A stretch of 64,000 bases of DNA, taken from assembly GCA_035527845.1 (NCBI GenBank), contig DATKZT010000019.1:1-64000 (forward strand). Direction: 5' to 3'. Of this stretch, positions 42,474 through 50,226 are shown piece by piece. The DNA is from JAUWKC01 sp035527845 (lineage in GTDB: Bacteria > Planctomycetota > Phycisphaerae > Sedimentisphaerales > Anaerobacaceae). The translations under genes were made by a program, and so were the position numbers. The notes under the pieces were generated by a model. That model was not told the DNA's origin, made no database searches, and saw only the letters and a list, made by a program, of their open reading frames with translations. The number at the start of each line of letters is the position of its first letter. Position 1 is the first letter of the stretch.

Positions 42474-42830
42474 TCAATCCTGCGCCTCTGATGAAGTATC
42501 TGGGGGCACAAGTGGCTCAATCACTCGTACCAACTCAGGTATGTCTCTTTCAACCACGTCCCAGACCCTTTCCGGAATGATGCGGAAGTATTCGTGGACC
42601 AGGCGATTTCGCATACCAATAACCTGCTGCCAGGCAATCTCGGGATGTTGCTTTTGATACTCAGGCGAAACCTTGCGGGCGGCTTCTCCGATGATTTGAA
42701 TCTGCCGCATGACCGCATTCTGCATCAGCTCATCAGCTTGAAAACGCTCCCAGCTCACATCTCGTGTGAATTCTCCAACCTTGCGAGCTGCCAACAGCAT
42801 GTCCAGCAGGTAAGCATCGTCACGCCACAT
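42474..42830 (-). CDS. hepT: HepT-type HEPN toxin (DUF86, pair 2)
   Basis: About 118 residues from ATG at 42830. MRNRLVHEYFRI has the RNase motif R-x4-H-x-Y of HepT toxins, whose Tyr is the known AMP-modification target. Also seen: MRQIQIIGEAARKVSPEYQ and VWDVVERDIPEL. It overlaps mntA by 11 bp. Confidence 0.88.
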   Translation of the reverse strand: MWRDDAYLLDMLLAARKVGEFTRDVSWERFQADELMQNAVMRQIQIIGEAARKVSPEYQKQHPEIAWQQVIGMRNRLVHEYFRIIPERVWDVVERDIPELVRVIEPLVPPDTSSEAQD

Positions 42831-43137
42831 AAACGGTCTCCACAGATTGCAGAATATGTCGTCTGCGGATATAGTTTTCGCTGCGTTCAACAGACACGCG
42901 CTCCACCAGGTCCACCTTACGGTGCAAAATCTCGGACAGCTCATTCTCTATTCTTACTATTTCCATCAGGTCTGGCTCTTTGCCCTGCTTGAACTCCACC
43001 AGCATATCCACGTCGCTGTCCGGACCGAAGTCATCACGCAGCGCCGAGCCGAATAGCGAAAGTTCGAGGACATTATTGCGCCGGCAAAAACGCTCAATCT
43101 TCTCTTTGGACAGCCTTATATGACCAGCCATATCCAT
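42820..43137 (-). CDS. mntA: MntA-type nucleotidyltransferase antitoxin (pair 2)
   Basis: 105 residues. VLELSLFGSALRDDFGPDSD followed by VDMLVEF gives the GS-x10-DxD motif. The C-terminus LSEILHRKVDLVERVSVER is typical. It precedes and overlaps hepT, the normal order. A HepT/MntA pair related in type is found at 49569-50206. Confidence 0.88.
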   Translation of the reverse strand: MDMAGHIRLSKEKIERFCRRNNVLELSLFGSALRDDFGPDSDVDMLVEFKQGKEPDLMEIVRIENELSEILHRKVDLVERVSVERSENYIRRRHILQSVETVYVA

Positions 43138-43339
43138 ATTTCTTTCAACATCATTCCCGCCAAAGCAGGAATCTATTTGTTTTCCCTCCTAATTACTATA
43201 CCAATAGCTTCGAGCGCACAGCAACAACTAAATCACGTAGTCTCAATACCAAATTAACCCTGGCGCGAACAAATTCGTCCACCTTTTTCGTCCTCATTTT
43301 CATTGAAGCCGATGTAGTCATCAAAATAATCAACTCATT
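43138..43339. other. Intergenic gap between toxin-antitoxin pairs, with a repeat copy
   Basis: 202 bp; contains a diverged copy of the ATTCCCG hairpin repeat at 43152-43174. No coding features. Confidence 0.45.
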
Positions 43340-43660
43340 TCACGCGGCAATAACGACCCCTTCTCGCCGCGCAATCTCCAGTATCGGACGACACTGGTCG
43401 GTTTCCCACTCCTGCTCGCCGCACGGAATGGGCTCGATACGATTATCCGCAGAGGTCGCCTGCCACAGCTTCTCAATCAGACCTATTTCTCGCGGACCAT
43501 CGAACTCCGGCGCAATTACAATCACATCGATATCGCTCAGATCATTCGCCTCGCCCCGCGCAAAGGAACCGAAAACCACAACCTGACGTGCATGGATCCC
43601 CATCGATTCCAATACGGCCATATAGCGCCTCAGTACCGTCACAACCTCGCTTTCAACCAT
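43340..43660 (-). CDS. MNT-type nucleotidyltransferase (pair 3)
   Basis: 106 residues. HARQVVVFGSFARGEANDLS followed by DIDVIVIAP carries the GS and DxD motifs. Short C-terminal part with the end PILEIARREGVVIAA. In this pair the HEPN gene comes first, the reverse of pairs 1 and 2, and the two overlap by 22 bp. Confidence 0.85.
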   Translation of the reverse strand: MVESEVVTVLRRYMAVLESMGIHARQVVVFGSFARGEANDLSDIDVIVIAPEFDGPREIGLIEKLWQATSADNRIEPIPCGEQEWETDQCRPILEIARREGVVIAA

Positions 43661-44019
43661 TCAAGCATCTCCTCAGCTAATGCAAGTTTGCCCCGTGCAG
43701 TCTCAACGTCGAGAGTAACCTGCACCGAATCCGGATAACGACCCTCCATCTGGTACATCCCAAAGCTGCGAAGGAAAGTCGCTTGCTTGGAGCTGATGGC
43801 CGCCTCCGCGAGCTCCGCAAGACGCACGAGGTTGTGTATCCGCGGCGGGATATCACCCGTTTGCTTCGTCACGTGCGCTTTGAGCATCTTCTCGACAGCC
43901 AAATGCGCAAAGAATAGACCGTGCCGAAAATGACCTTTTTCTATTAACGACTCTGCCGCTGCAAAGTCCTCCTCGCTGCTGCTCCTCCAGTATTCAACTT
44001 GCTTGTGAACATCTACCAT
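43639..44019 (-). CDS. HEPN-domain protein (pair 3)
   Basis: 126 residues: EYWRSSSEEDFAAAESLIEK, GLFFAHLAVEKMLKAHVTKQ, and PPRIHNLVRLAELAEAA are the HEPN core. The Rx4-6H RNase motif is not present. It is the upstream gene of its pair. Confidence 0.83.
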   Translation of the reverse strand: MVDVHKQVEYWRSSSEEDFAAAESLIEKGHFRHGLFFAHLAVEKMLKAHVTKQTGDIPPRIHNLVRLAELAEAAISSKQATFLRSFGMYQMEGRYPDSVQVTLDVETARGKLALAEEMLEWLKARL

Positions 44020-44232
44020 ACGTATCTCAGCACTCTTGCCTGCTCATGTATCTGCTTACAACCCAAATATACCAATCCCTGCTATCATCCGGCAAGTACT
44101 AAATTTGCGCGGCCCGCAAAGCACTTGAACGACGCGAAATGCTCATCCAAACAGCCGAATGAAATTGGACCTTGCCCCCCATCACCCCTTGGCAGGCACG
44201 CGAAACATCTGCACGTTTCTCGCAAGAAGCGG

Positions 44233-46446
44233 CTATCCTCCCGAACCCTTGAACTTGACCTCCGGCATCGCTCGCCCCAAGCGCTCGTAAGTCTCCTTGA
44301 GCGCCTTCATGAACTCCGCCTGCCTCATCCACTGCACGTGCGTATCCAGATACACCACATTGACCCCCTCATAGCAATACGCAGGATTCTCATATAACAA
44401 AATGTTCCCCGGATCCATTGCCGCGGTCTGTCCCGCTATATATATGTAGTTCGGCCCTTCAAAGTCCTTCGGCCTCAGCGGCGATTCAAACTGCTTGGCG
44501 GTACAATAATCCTTCTCAATAAGAATTTCCAGGTTCGGCGGGAATCTGCCTTCAGGGTCATCGTTTGCATACACTATGCATGCCTTTCCTATTCCGCTCA
44601 AGTTCGTCCCGGAGACTGTCCTTCCGGCCAGTTCCCGAGTCCGCCCCAAAGCCGGCATCAATATCGCCGCTCCCAACGGCGCGATTGTCACCGCCCCTGC
44701 CTCGAAGCCGGGCCCCTGGCAGTACGAGCGAAGACCGTCCGAATCGAACCACGAGTACTTGTAAGAAGGCTCCATATCCTTCGCAATCTCGCTCAGCGAC
44801 GGAAGCATGACCGGTAATCGCATACCCTCCCGCGACGTGAACATCGTCACCATCGGCCAGAACTGCTGCGCTTTAATCATCATCTGACTGAATTGGACCT
44901 GAGAATCCGAATAACAAAACATGATCGGATTATGCGAAATGCCCGCCGCCGCCTTGCGGAAACCCTCCGTCGTCCGCAGCGACTCCTTCCCGGCCCCTGC
45001 CCCGACAACCTGCTTTGCCGCCAGGTTGCACAGGGTCGGATTGGAACCAATAATCAGATACCCGTTCACCACGGTCCAGCAGGGCATGACCTGCATCACC
45101 GCCAGCGGTGCTATCACCCACGAATGATATGTCCGGCCGTCACTCTGCATCTGAGAACTTACCTGCATCATACCCTCGCTCTTGCTTGCAACAAACCGCC
45201 CCAGGGCCAACAAGGCCTTCTCCGGCGATTGTGAGTCTCCTGCCTTGACAATCCCAACCACCCCGCCGCTCGGCGCCTCCATCATGACCCCCGCCGGAAG
45301 CGTATAGAAAACCATCGGCCCGGCAATACTCGCCAGCAAATCCCGGCGAATACTGAACTTCGCCTCCGACTCGAAACTACCGATTTCCTCCTCAAGCTCC
45401 GCATAGAAGTCGTTCGGCCCCGCAACCTTGAGCGAACTCATTACCGTATCATACATCCCACCAACATCGCAGTTCACTCCTGCCGCAGCCATCGCCCGGG
45501 AATCCACCATCTCAAACACCGACATATCAATCGTCCGCAATTGCGTTAGCAGTCCCGCCCGCGGCCCCTCGACCTCCAACAACTGCCTGCACACAAAATC
45601 AGAACCAGCGAAGCCTTCCCTGGCGACAAACCGCTTCACACCCGCCAGTCCCATCTCCTTAAGCGCCGTCCCGACTCTATCCGCTTCCTCGCCGCCGCCC
45701 TCATGGGCCGCCGCAAGCTTCACTACGCCCGCAATCTTCTCGCAGTCCGCATAAACCGCAAGCACATCACCGCTGCCCGGAACCTTCGAAAGATATCCCG
45801 GACTCACCGCCCTCGGCTCCGGCAAATATTTCATCGCGAGCCCGGCACGCTCGTTCAATGCCAGAACCAGATAGTTCCCTACCCACCCCCAATAGATGCC
45901 CACGCCACAAGCTTCCTCCCGCGTGTGCATCTTGAAAGAGCCTATGGTCGCCTCCCCGACCTCACCGTCACCCACCAGCGCCTCCAGCCTGCCGATAGCC
46001 GAGGCAATCTCCTCCTTGCGGCTCCCGGCATCCACAATGGCAAAACCGTAAACAGGAGGGCCCTCTTGCGATTCCTTCTGCGCCACACCGACAACAATCG
46101 GCCGACGCCCAACCAGCTTTAACAGCTCCATAGCGAGGTCCACAGCCAGCGATGCATTCGGGTCGCACGCCTCCTGCTTCAACTTCGCAAGAACCTCTTT
46201 CCTTACCGACTGATAAAACGTCTGAACGCCCGCATCGCTCCACATCCGGCCCAAAATGCTCTTCTCGAACGCGGCCTTCGAATAGTCGCCTCCGCTCGTC
46301 GCCGCAAATGCCAGCATATCCTCCGGCAGCACCATCATCAGTTTCTCTGCCGGCGTACTCTCCCCCTTCGCTGTCCCCGCCGCCACAAAACCCACCGAGA
46401 AAACCAGCACCGCCCAAACAAACCCATTCCGACCATACCTAACCAT
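44233..46446 (-). CDS. Secreted DUF3352-like protein with pilin-like C-terminal module
   Basis: 737 residues. The Sec signal VWAVLVFSVGFVAAG is followed by ~560 residues resembling the beta-rich DUF3352-type proteins of planctomycetes (for example LPEDMLAFAATSGGDYSKAA and the repeated SFKMHTREE-type strands). Near residue 590 the sequence changes to a pseudopilin-like module: a hydrophobic stretch with AAILMPALGRTRELAGRTVS, then NLSGIGKACIVYANDDPEGR, and a late CYEGVNVVYLDTHVQWM. That module normally follows a type III pilin signal peptide, but here it is internal and has no prepilin cleavage site. Role unknown. It lies after aroDE in the same orientation, 117 bp away. Confidence 0.6.
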   Translation of the reverse strand: MVRYGRNGFVWAVLVFSVGFVAAGTAKGESTPAEKLMMVLPEDMLAFAATSGGDYSKAAFEKSILGRMWSDAGVQTFYQSVRKEVLAKLKQEACDPNASLAVDLAMELLKLVGRRPIVVGVAQKESQEGPPVYGFAIVDAGSRKEEIASAIGRLEALVGDGEVGEATIGSFKMHTREEACGVGIYWGWVGNYLVLALNERAGLAMKYLPEPRAVSPGYLSKVPGSGDVLAVYADCEKIAGVVKLAAAHEGGGEEADRVGTALKEMGLAGVKRFVAREGFAGSDFVCRQLLEVEGPRAGLLTQLRTIDMSVFEMVDSRAMAAAGVNCDVGGMYDTVMSSLKVAGPNDFYAELEEEIGSFESEAKFSIRRDLLASIAGPMVFYTLPAGVMMEAPSGGVVGIVKAGDSQSPEKALLALGRFVASKSEGMMQVSSQMQSDGRTYHSWVIAPLAVMQVMPCWTVVNGYLIIGSNPTLCNLAAKQVVGAGAGKESLRTTEGFRKAAAGISHNPIMFCYSDSQVQFSQMMIKAQQFWPMVTMFTSREGMRLPVMLPSLSEIAKDMEPSYKYSWFDSDGLRSYCQGPGFEAGAVTIAPLGAAILMPALGRTRELAGRTVSGTNLSGIGKACIVYANDDPEGRFPPNLEILIEKDYCTAKQFESPLRPKDFEGPNYIYIAGQTAAMDPGNILLYENPAYCYEGVNVVYLDTHVQWMRQAEFMKALKETYERLGRAMPEVKFKGSGG

Positions 46447-46514
46447 GATTACCTCCCTTCGAACAAGCCTTAATCAGAGCCCACACCTCGCATACGAGGT
46501 CACTCCATATCAGG

Positions 46515-46532
46515 GTGGACCTTCAGGTCCAC
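46515..46532. repeat. Hairpin GTGGACCT-TC-AGGTCCAC
   Basis: Perfect 8-bp inverted repeat with a 2-base centre in the 117-bp gap between aroDE and the DUF3352-like gene. No T-run follows on either strand, so it is more likely a REP-type repeat or an attenuating structure than an intrinsic terminator. Confidence 0.45.
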
Positions 46533-46563
46533 GCGTCCTGTCCCACAAAATGCTGTGCACTTG

Positions 46564-48138
46564 TCACCCATTACCCGCAAAATCCACGCCGCAAACCGTC
46601 TGCCGCATCAGCTCACGGTCAGCGCTCTCGCCCGTGAACAGCTCGAACTGCGCGCACGCCTGATTTATAAACATCGACAACCCGTCAATCGTCTTTGCCC
46701 CCGCCTCCTTCGCCTGCCTTAGCAGCAACGTCTCGCCAGGATTGTAGACCGTATCGAACACCGCCATATCCTCCCTGATGCACTCCCTCGCAACGGGCGT
46801 CGCATCGACATTCGGGTGCATCCCGATACTCGTGCAGTTGATTACCAGCTTCGCCTCGATATTCGCCAAATCCGCCAGCGGCGAAAAAGCACACCCGAAC
46901 TCCTCCGCCAGCCGCTCGCCCCTTTCGGCCGTCCGGTTATAAATCCTTATCGCCGCCCCCACATCACTCAGACCTGCCACCACCGCCCTTGCGACGCCCC
47001 CCGCTCCGATTACCGCCACCGGCATATCCCTCAACGCCGCCCGACTGATGCCGAGCGCCGACGTAATCGCATTAAGAGCACCCGCGTAGTCCGTATTATA
47101 CCCACTCATCCGCCCGTCAGGCTGAATAAGCACGGTGTTGACCGCACCAATCCGCTGCGCCAAACCCTCCACAATCCCCCGGCTGCGCCTCACATAGTCC
47201 AGAGCATTTTCCTTATGCGGAATCGTCACGCTAACGCCCCGCAAGCCAAGCCACTTCCTGTGCAGCATATTCTGCATGAACGTCGCAAACTCCGCATAAC
47301 CCCCTTCCACGCCCAGCGGAAGATACACCTTATTCACCCGTGCCCGCGCAAAGCACGCATTGTGAATCACCGGACTGAGCGAATGTGCCACCGGCCACCC
47401 GATGACCCCATAAAGCTCCGTGTCACCATCTATGGAATCATAACGGTATAACTTCTTGAACTCTTCCACCGTCAACTGCCCCGCCGCCGTCGCGCTCTTG
47501 CTATCAACGCTGGCGAACGTAACGAATGACTCAAGCTTCTTCGCCATCATCCTGCTGATAGAACCCGCCTGACCCATGCAAAAAACAATTCGCTCCCCGC
47601 TCGTCTGATGCAGCAAATCGAACGCCTCGAAGCAGTCGTTTATGTGATCGGCCTTATAGACCAGCTTCGGTATCGTCGCCGGATACACTGCCGCAATATC
47701 ACGGTACAGCTTGCCAATATTTGCAAATCTCCCGTCGAAACTATGCGCAGACAGAATCAGCCTCGCCTTGGGGTTGCGCGAAAGTGCCAGCAGCATCTTT
47801 TCCTGACTATCAGGCACCAAAAAATTCCGATATTCGAAATCGACGAAATCCGCCCCCGCTGCCAGCGCACTGCCCAACACCTCCAGACGCAGCTCCATCT
47901 TATAGTCAATAACGCCCCCCTCCGTCTTGTCGCGGCACGTCACAATAATCGGCGGCGCGCCAGCGGTGCCACCTCGAATCTCCTCAATCACTTTCCTGAC
48001 CAGCAGCCCGCTCAGGTTCTCCAGGTAATCCGCACGAAGCTCGAGCATCTCCGCGCCGGCCGCTGTTGCCGCCCTCGCCTGCTCCCGCGCCCCCTCCAAA
48101 TCTCGCGCCGATATCGGAACGGTCAGTTTGGTCTCCAT
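46564..48138 (-). CDS. aroDE: Bifunctional type I 3-dehydroquinate dehydratase / shikimate dehydrogenase
   Basis: 524 residues. The N-terminal domain (about 1-225) is a type I dehydroquinase: LTVPISARDLEGAREQARAA, LELRADYLEN, IIVTCRDKTEGG, LILSAHSFDG with the catalytic His, and the Schiff-base Lys region near PKLVYKADHIND. The C-terminal domain (about 235-524) is shikimate dehydrogenase: YGVIGWPVAHSLSPVIHNAC, SVTIPHKENALD with the catalytic Lys, GYNTDYAGAL, IGAGGVARAVV and INQACAQFELFTG. The same order occurs in plants, chlamydiae and planctomycetes. It converts 3-dehydroquinate to shikimate, continuing the pathway begun by the divergent genes at 48365 and 50227. Confidence 0.94.
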   Translation of the reverse strand: METKLTVPISARDLEGAREQARAATAAGAEMLELRADYLENLSGLLVRKVIEEIRGGTAGAPPIIVTCRDKTEGGVIDYKMELRLEVLGSALAAGADFVDFEYRNFLVPDSQEKMLLALSRNPKARLILSAHSFDGRFANIGKLYRDIAAVYPATIPKLVYKADHINDCFEAFDLLHQTSGERIVFCMGQAGSISRMMAKKLESFVTFASVDSKSATAAGQLTVEEFKKLYRYDSIDGDTELYGVIGWPVAHSLSPVIHNACFARARVNKVYLPLGVEGGYAEFATFMQNMLHRKWLGLRGVSVTIPHKENALDYVRRSRGIVEGLAQRIGAVNTVLIQPDGRMSGYNTDYAGALNAITSALGISRAALRDMPVAVIGAGGVARAVVAGLSDVGAAIRIYNRTAERGERLAEEFGCAFSPLADLANIEAKLVINCTSIGMHPNVDATPVARECIREDMAVFDTVYNPGETLLLRQAKEAGAKTIDGLSMFINQACAQFELFTGESADRELMRQTVCGVDFAGNG

Positions 48139-48364
48139 AGCAGAAACATATACCAGCCGTTAGCCTCCAAAGCAAGTCCAAAAAAAGCACTGTCGAACTG
48201 CACAATCAGTCTCCGATCCAAGAGGCTGCAAATTTGAATTGGCCAATTTGGCCCCTTTTTTTCTTGCTTTTTTCGTGGCTTTCGTTAGGTTTTACAAACG
48301 AAGACCGACCCAAACAGATATTGAAAGCGTCCGGCAGACGCAAATCAGAACCGGAGATTCGAAA

Positions 48365-49159
48365 ATGATTGGAAAAAAGATAAGACTCGAAAGAATAATA
48401 GACCGCAATTCCCACAAGAGCGTCATCATCCCCATGGACCACGGCGTAACCGTCGGGCCCATCGAAGGTCTGGCCGACATGCGGGATGCCGTCAGCAAAG
48501 TCGTCGCCGGCGGTGCCAACGCCATCCTTATGCACAAGGGAATCGTACGCGCAGGACATCGGGGCTCCGGAAGAGACGTCGGCCTGATCATACACCTCTC
48601 CGGCGGAACCGCCCTCAGCCCCGACCCAAATGCAAAAGAGCTCGTCTGCACCGTCGAGGAAGCCATCAGGCTTGGCGCCGACGCCGTTTCCATCCACATC
48701 AACCTCGGCGCTGAAACCGACAAAGAAATGCTCGCCCAGCTCGGCTTCGTCAGCGAGCGATGTCTTCAGTGGCAGATGCCGCTTGTCGCCATGATGTACA
48801 CACGCGGACCCAAGATCAAGGACGAGTTCGACGTCAAGTATGTCAAACACGCCGCCAGGGTCGGCGCCGAACTCGGTGCAGACATTATCAAAGTCCCTTA
48901 CACGGGCAGCACGGAAACCTTCGCCGAAGTTGTCGAGGGCTGTCCCGTCCCCGTCGTCATCGCAGGCGGACCGAAAATGGACAGCGACGAGGATATCTTC
49001 AATATGGCAGCCGGTGCGCTCAAAGCAGGCGCCGCGGGCCTGTCCATCGGAAGAAACGCCTTCCAGCACAAAACACCCGACAAAATGGTCCAGGCCCTGT
49101 GCGGTATGGTACACCACAACGCATCTACGGAAGAGGCCGCAGCCATCCTTGCAAAGTAG
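48365..49159 (+). CDS. aroA': 2-amino-3,7-dideoxy-D-threo-hept-6-ulosonate (ADTH) synthase, archaeal-type shikimate entry
   Basis: Class I aldolase of the DhnA-type family, about 264 residues. VIIPMDHGVTVGPIEGL is the family opening. LHMNxxx-type strands follow (SIHINLGAETDKEM), and the Schiff-base Lys is in DIIKVPYTGS. In archaea this enzyme condenses a ketohexose-phosphate with aspartate semialdehyde to give ADTH, which DHQ synthase II turns into 3-dehydroquinate. The presence of that second enzyme downstream supports this call over plain fructose-bisphosphate aldolase. ATG at 48365 begins the homology; the 42-codon in-frame extension upstream is not conserved family sequence. It diverges from aroDE (gap 226 bp). 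Confidence 0.85.
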   Translation: MIGKKIRLERIIDRNSHKSVIIPMDHGVTVGPIEGLADMRDAVSKVVAGGANAILMHKGIVRAGHRGSGRDVGLIIHLSGGTALSPDPNAKELVCTVEEAIRLGADAVSIHINLGAETDKEMLAQLGFVSERCLQWQMPLVAMMYTRGPKIKDEFDVKYVKHAARVGAELGADIIKVPYTGSTETFAEVVEGCPVPVVIAGGPKMDSDEDIFNMAAGALKAGAAGLSIGRNAFQHKTPDKMVQALCGMVHHNASTEEAAAILAK

Positions 49160-49333
49160 ACAGTCACCACCGAAACTCCGCCCAGCTTGGTGCACTGCAC
49201 GGACAACGCTCGACAACGCGCTTTCACGCCCCCACGCTTGTCCGGCGTCCTTCTGGCGGGTCTTTCTGCCGCGCCTCCCAACGCGGAATATCTGTTGACA
49301 CGCCGCCTCACTTGACGTTAAATGATTCGGACA

Positions 49334-49350
49334 TGGTCATATACTGACCA
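49334..49350. promoter_or_regulatory. Inverted repeat TGGTCA-N5-TGACCA, possible operator
   Basis: Perfect 6-bp palindromic arms separated by TATAC, 20 bp before the start codon of the DHQ synthase stub. Symmetric and close to a gene start, as an operator would be, but no regulator is identified. Confidence 0.3.
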
Positions 49351-49369
49351 CTAATCATGAGGCGAGAAT

Positions 49370-49567
49370 ATGAAAAGGCTCTGGATAAATGTTAAGCTGC
49401 TCGCCATAGCCGCCCTCGAAAGCGGCGCTGAGGTCGTAGTTCTGCCCGACGGAAAGACCGAAACCATCCGCGAGTTCGGCAAAATAAAGACTGTTGAAAA
49501 AGCTGGCGACATAAGACCCGGCATCGACGTCGAGTTCATCGACATCGCCGGAAAAGCAGAGAAGTGA
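49370..49567 (+). pseudogene. 5' stub of DHQ synthase II (truncated duplicate, still an open frame)
   Basis: 65 codons; MKRLWINV then LLAIAALESGAEVVVLPDGK and IREFGKIKTVEKAGDI match the start of the full gene at 50227. A 12-bp in-frame deletion removes VPYKKE-region residues; homology ends after DIAGKA, then EK and stop. Most of the roughly 15 base differences are synonymous and the three or so amino-acid changes are conservative, so the frame was under coding constraint after duplication. Its stop is 1 bp from the ATG of the MNT gene, so the stub may act as a coupled leader peptide. GAGGCGAG precedes its ATG. Confidence 0.82.
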
Positions 49568-49568
49568 T

Positions 49569-49856
49569 ATGGACGCAAATATTGAGCAGATAAGACAGTC
49601 GATGCTTCCAATTCTGCAGCACTACGGCGTCAGCAAAGCGGCCCTATTCGGCTCAGCCGTCACAGGCCAATTACGAGCCGACAGCGACATCGACATACTG
49701 GTCCGGATCGACAGCGATATCAGTCTGCTCGATTTTGTCGGACTTAAACTCGAATTAGAGCAGGTCCTGCAAAGAAATGTCGATGTGCTGGAGTACGACT
49801 CTATCAAACCATTGCTAAGACAGGCCATCCTCGAAGAACAACAGGTGATTCTATGA
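49569..49856 (+). CDS. mntA: MntA-type nucleotidyltransferase antitoxin (pair 4)
   Basis: 95 residues. AALFGSAVTGQLRADSDIDI has the GS and DxD motifs. The end RNVDVLEYDSIKPLLRQAIL is usual for MntA. It begins one base after the DHQ-synthase stub and overlaps the following hepT by 4 bp (ATGA). This order and coupling fits an antitoxin-first operon inserted into the aromatic region. Confidence 0.88.
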   Translation: MDANIEQIRQSMLPILQHYGVSKAALFGSAVTGQLRADSDIDILVRIDSDISLLDFVGLKLELEQVLQRNVDVLEYDSIKPLLRQAILEEQQVIL

Positions 49857-50206
49857 CCAGAGATTTGAGATTGTACATCGAGGATATACTCGACAGCATC
49901 GCGAAGATCGAGCAATACACGAGCACTATGGACGAGCAGGGCTTTTTGGCGGATACTCAGGTTCAGGACGCCGTACTGAGGCGTTTGGAGATTATGGGTG
50001 AGGCTGCGAAGAATATTCCTCAAGCCATACGGGACAAATATCCGCAGATCCCCTGGAAGAAAATTGCCGGCTTAAGAGACATCCTCATTCACGCGTATTT
50101 CGGCGTCAATGTCCGCCGCGCATGGAAGATGGCCAGGCGCGACATCTTCGAACTCAAACAAGAACTTCTAAAAGTTGAGAAGGATCTCGAGAATCCGGAG
50201 TCCTGA
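49853..50206 (+). CDS. hepT: HepT-type HEPN toxin (DUF86, pair 4)
   Basis: 117 residues. LRDILIHAYFGVNVRRAW has the HepT RNase motif R-x4-H-x-Y. VLRRLEIMGEAAKNIPQAIR is the usual HEPN core. It ends 20 bp before the full DHQ synthase II gene. The pair is therefore sandwiched between a stub and a full copy of the same gene. Confidence 0.9.
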   Translation: MTRDLRLYIEDILDSIAKIEQYTSTMDEQGFLADTQVQDAVLRRLEIMGEAAKNIPQAIRDKYPQIPWKKIAGLRDILIHAYFGVNVRRAWKMARRDIFELKQELLKVEKDLENPES

Positions 50207-50226
50207 TTAAATAGGGTGGAACCGAA

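Noticed and set aside
46515..46532. Palindrome as the aroDE terminator
   Set aside because: No T-run follows, so classed only as a hairpin repeat.
48206..49216. Minus-strand 336-residue frame opposite the ADTH synthase
   Set aside because: The plus strand carries the full aldolase motif set; this frame is a mirror of it.
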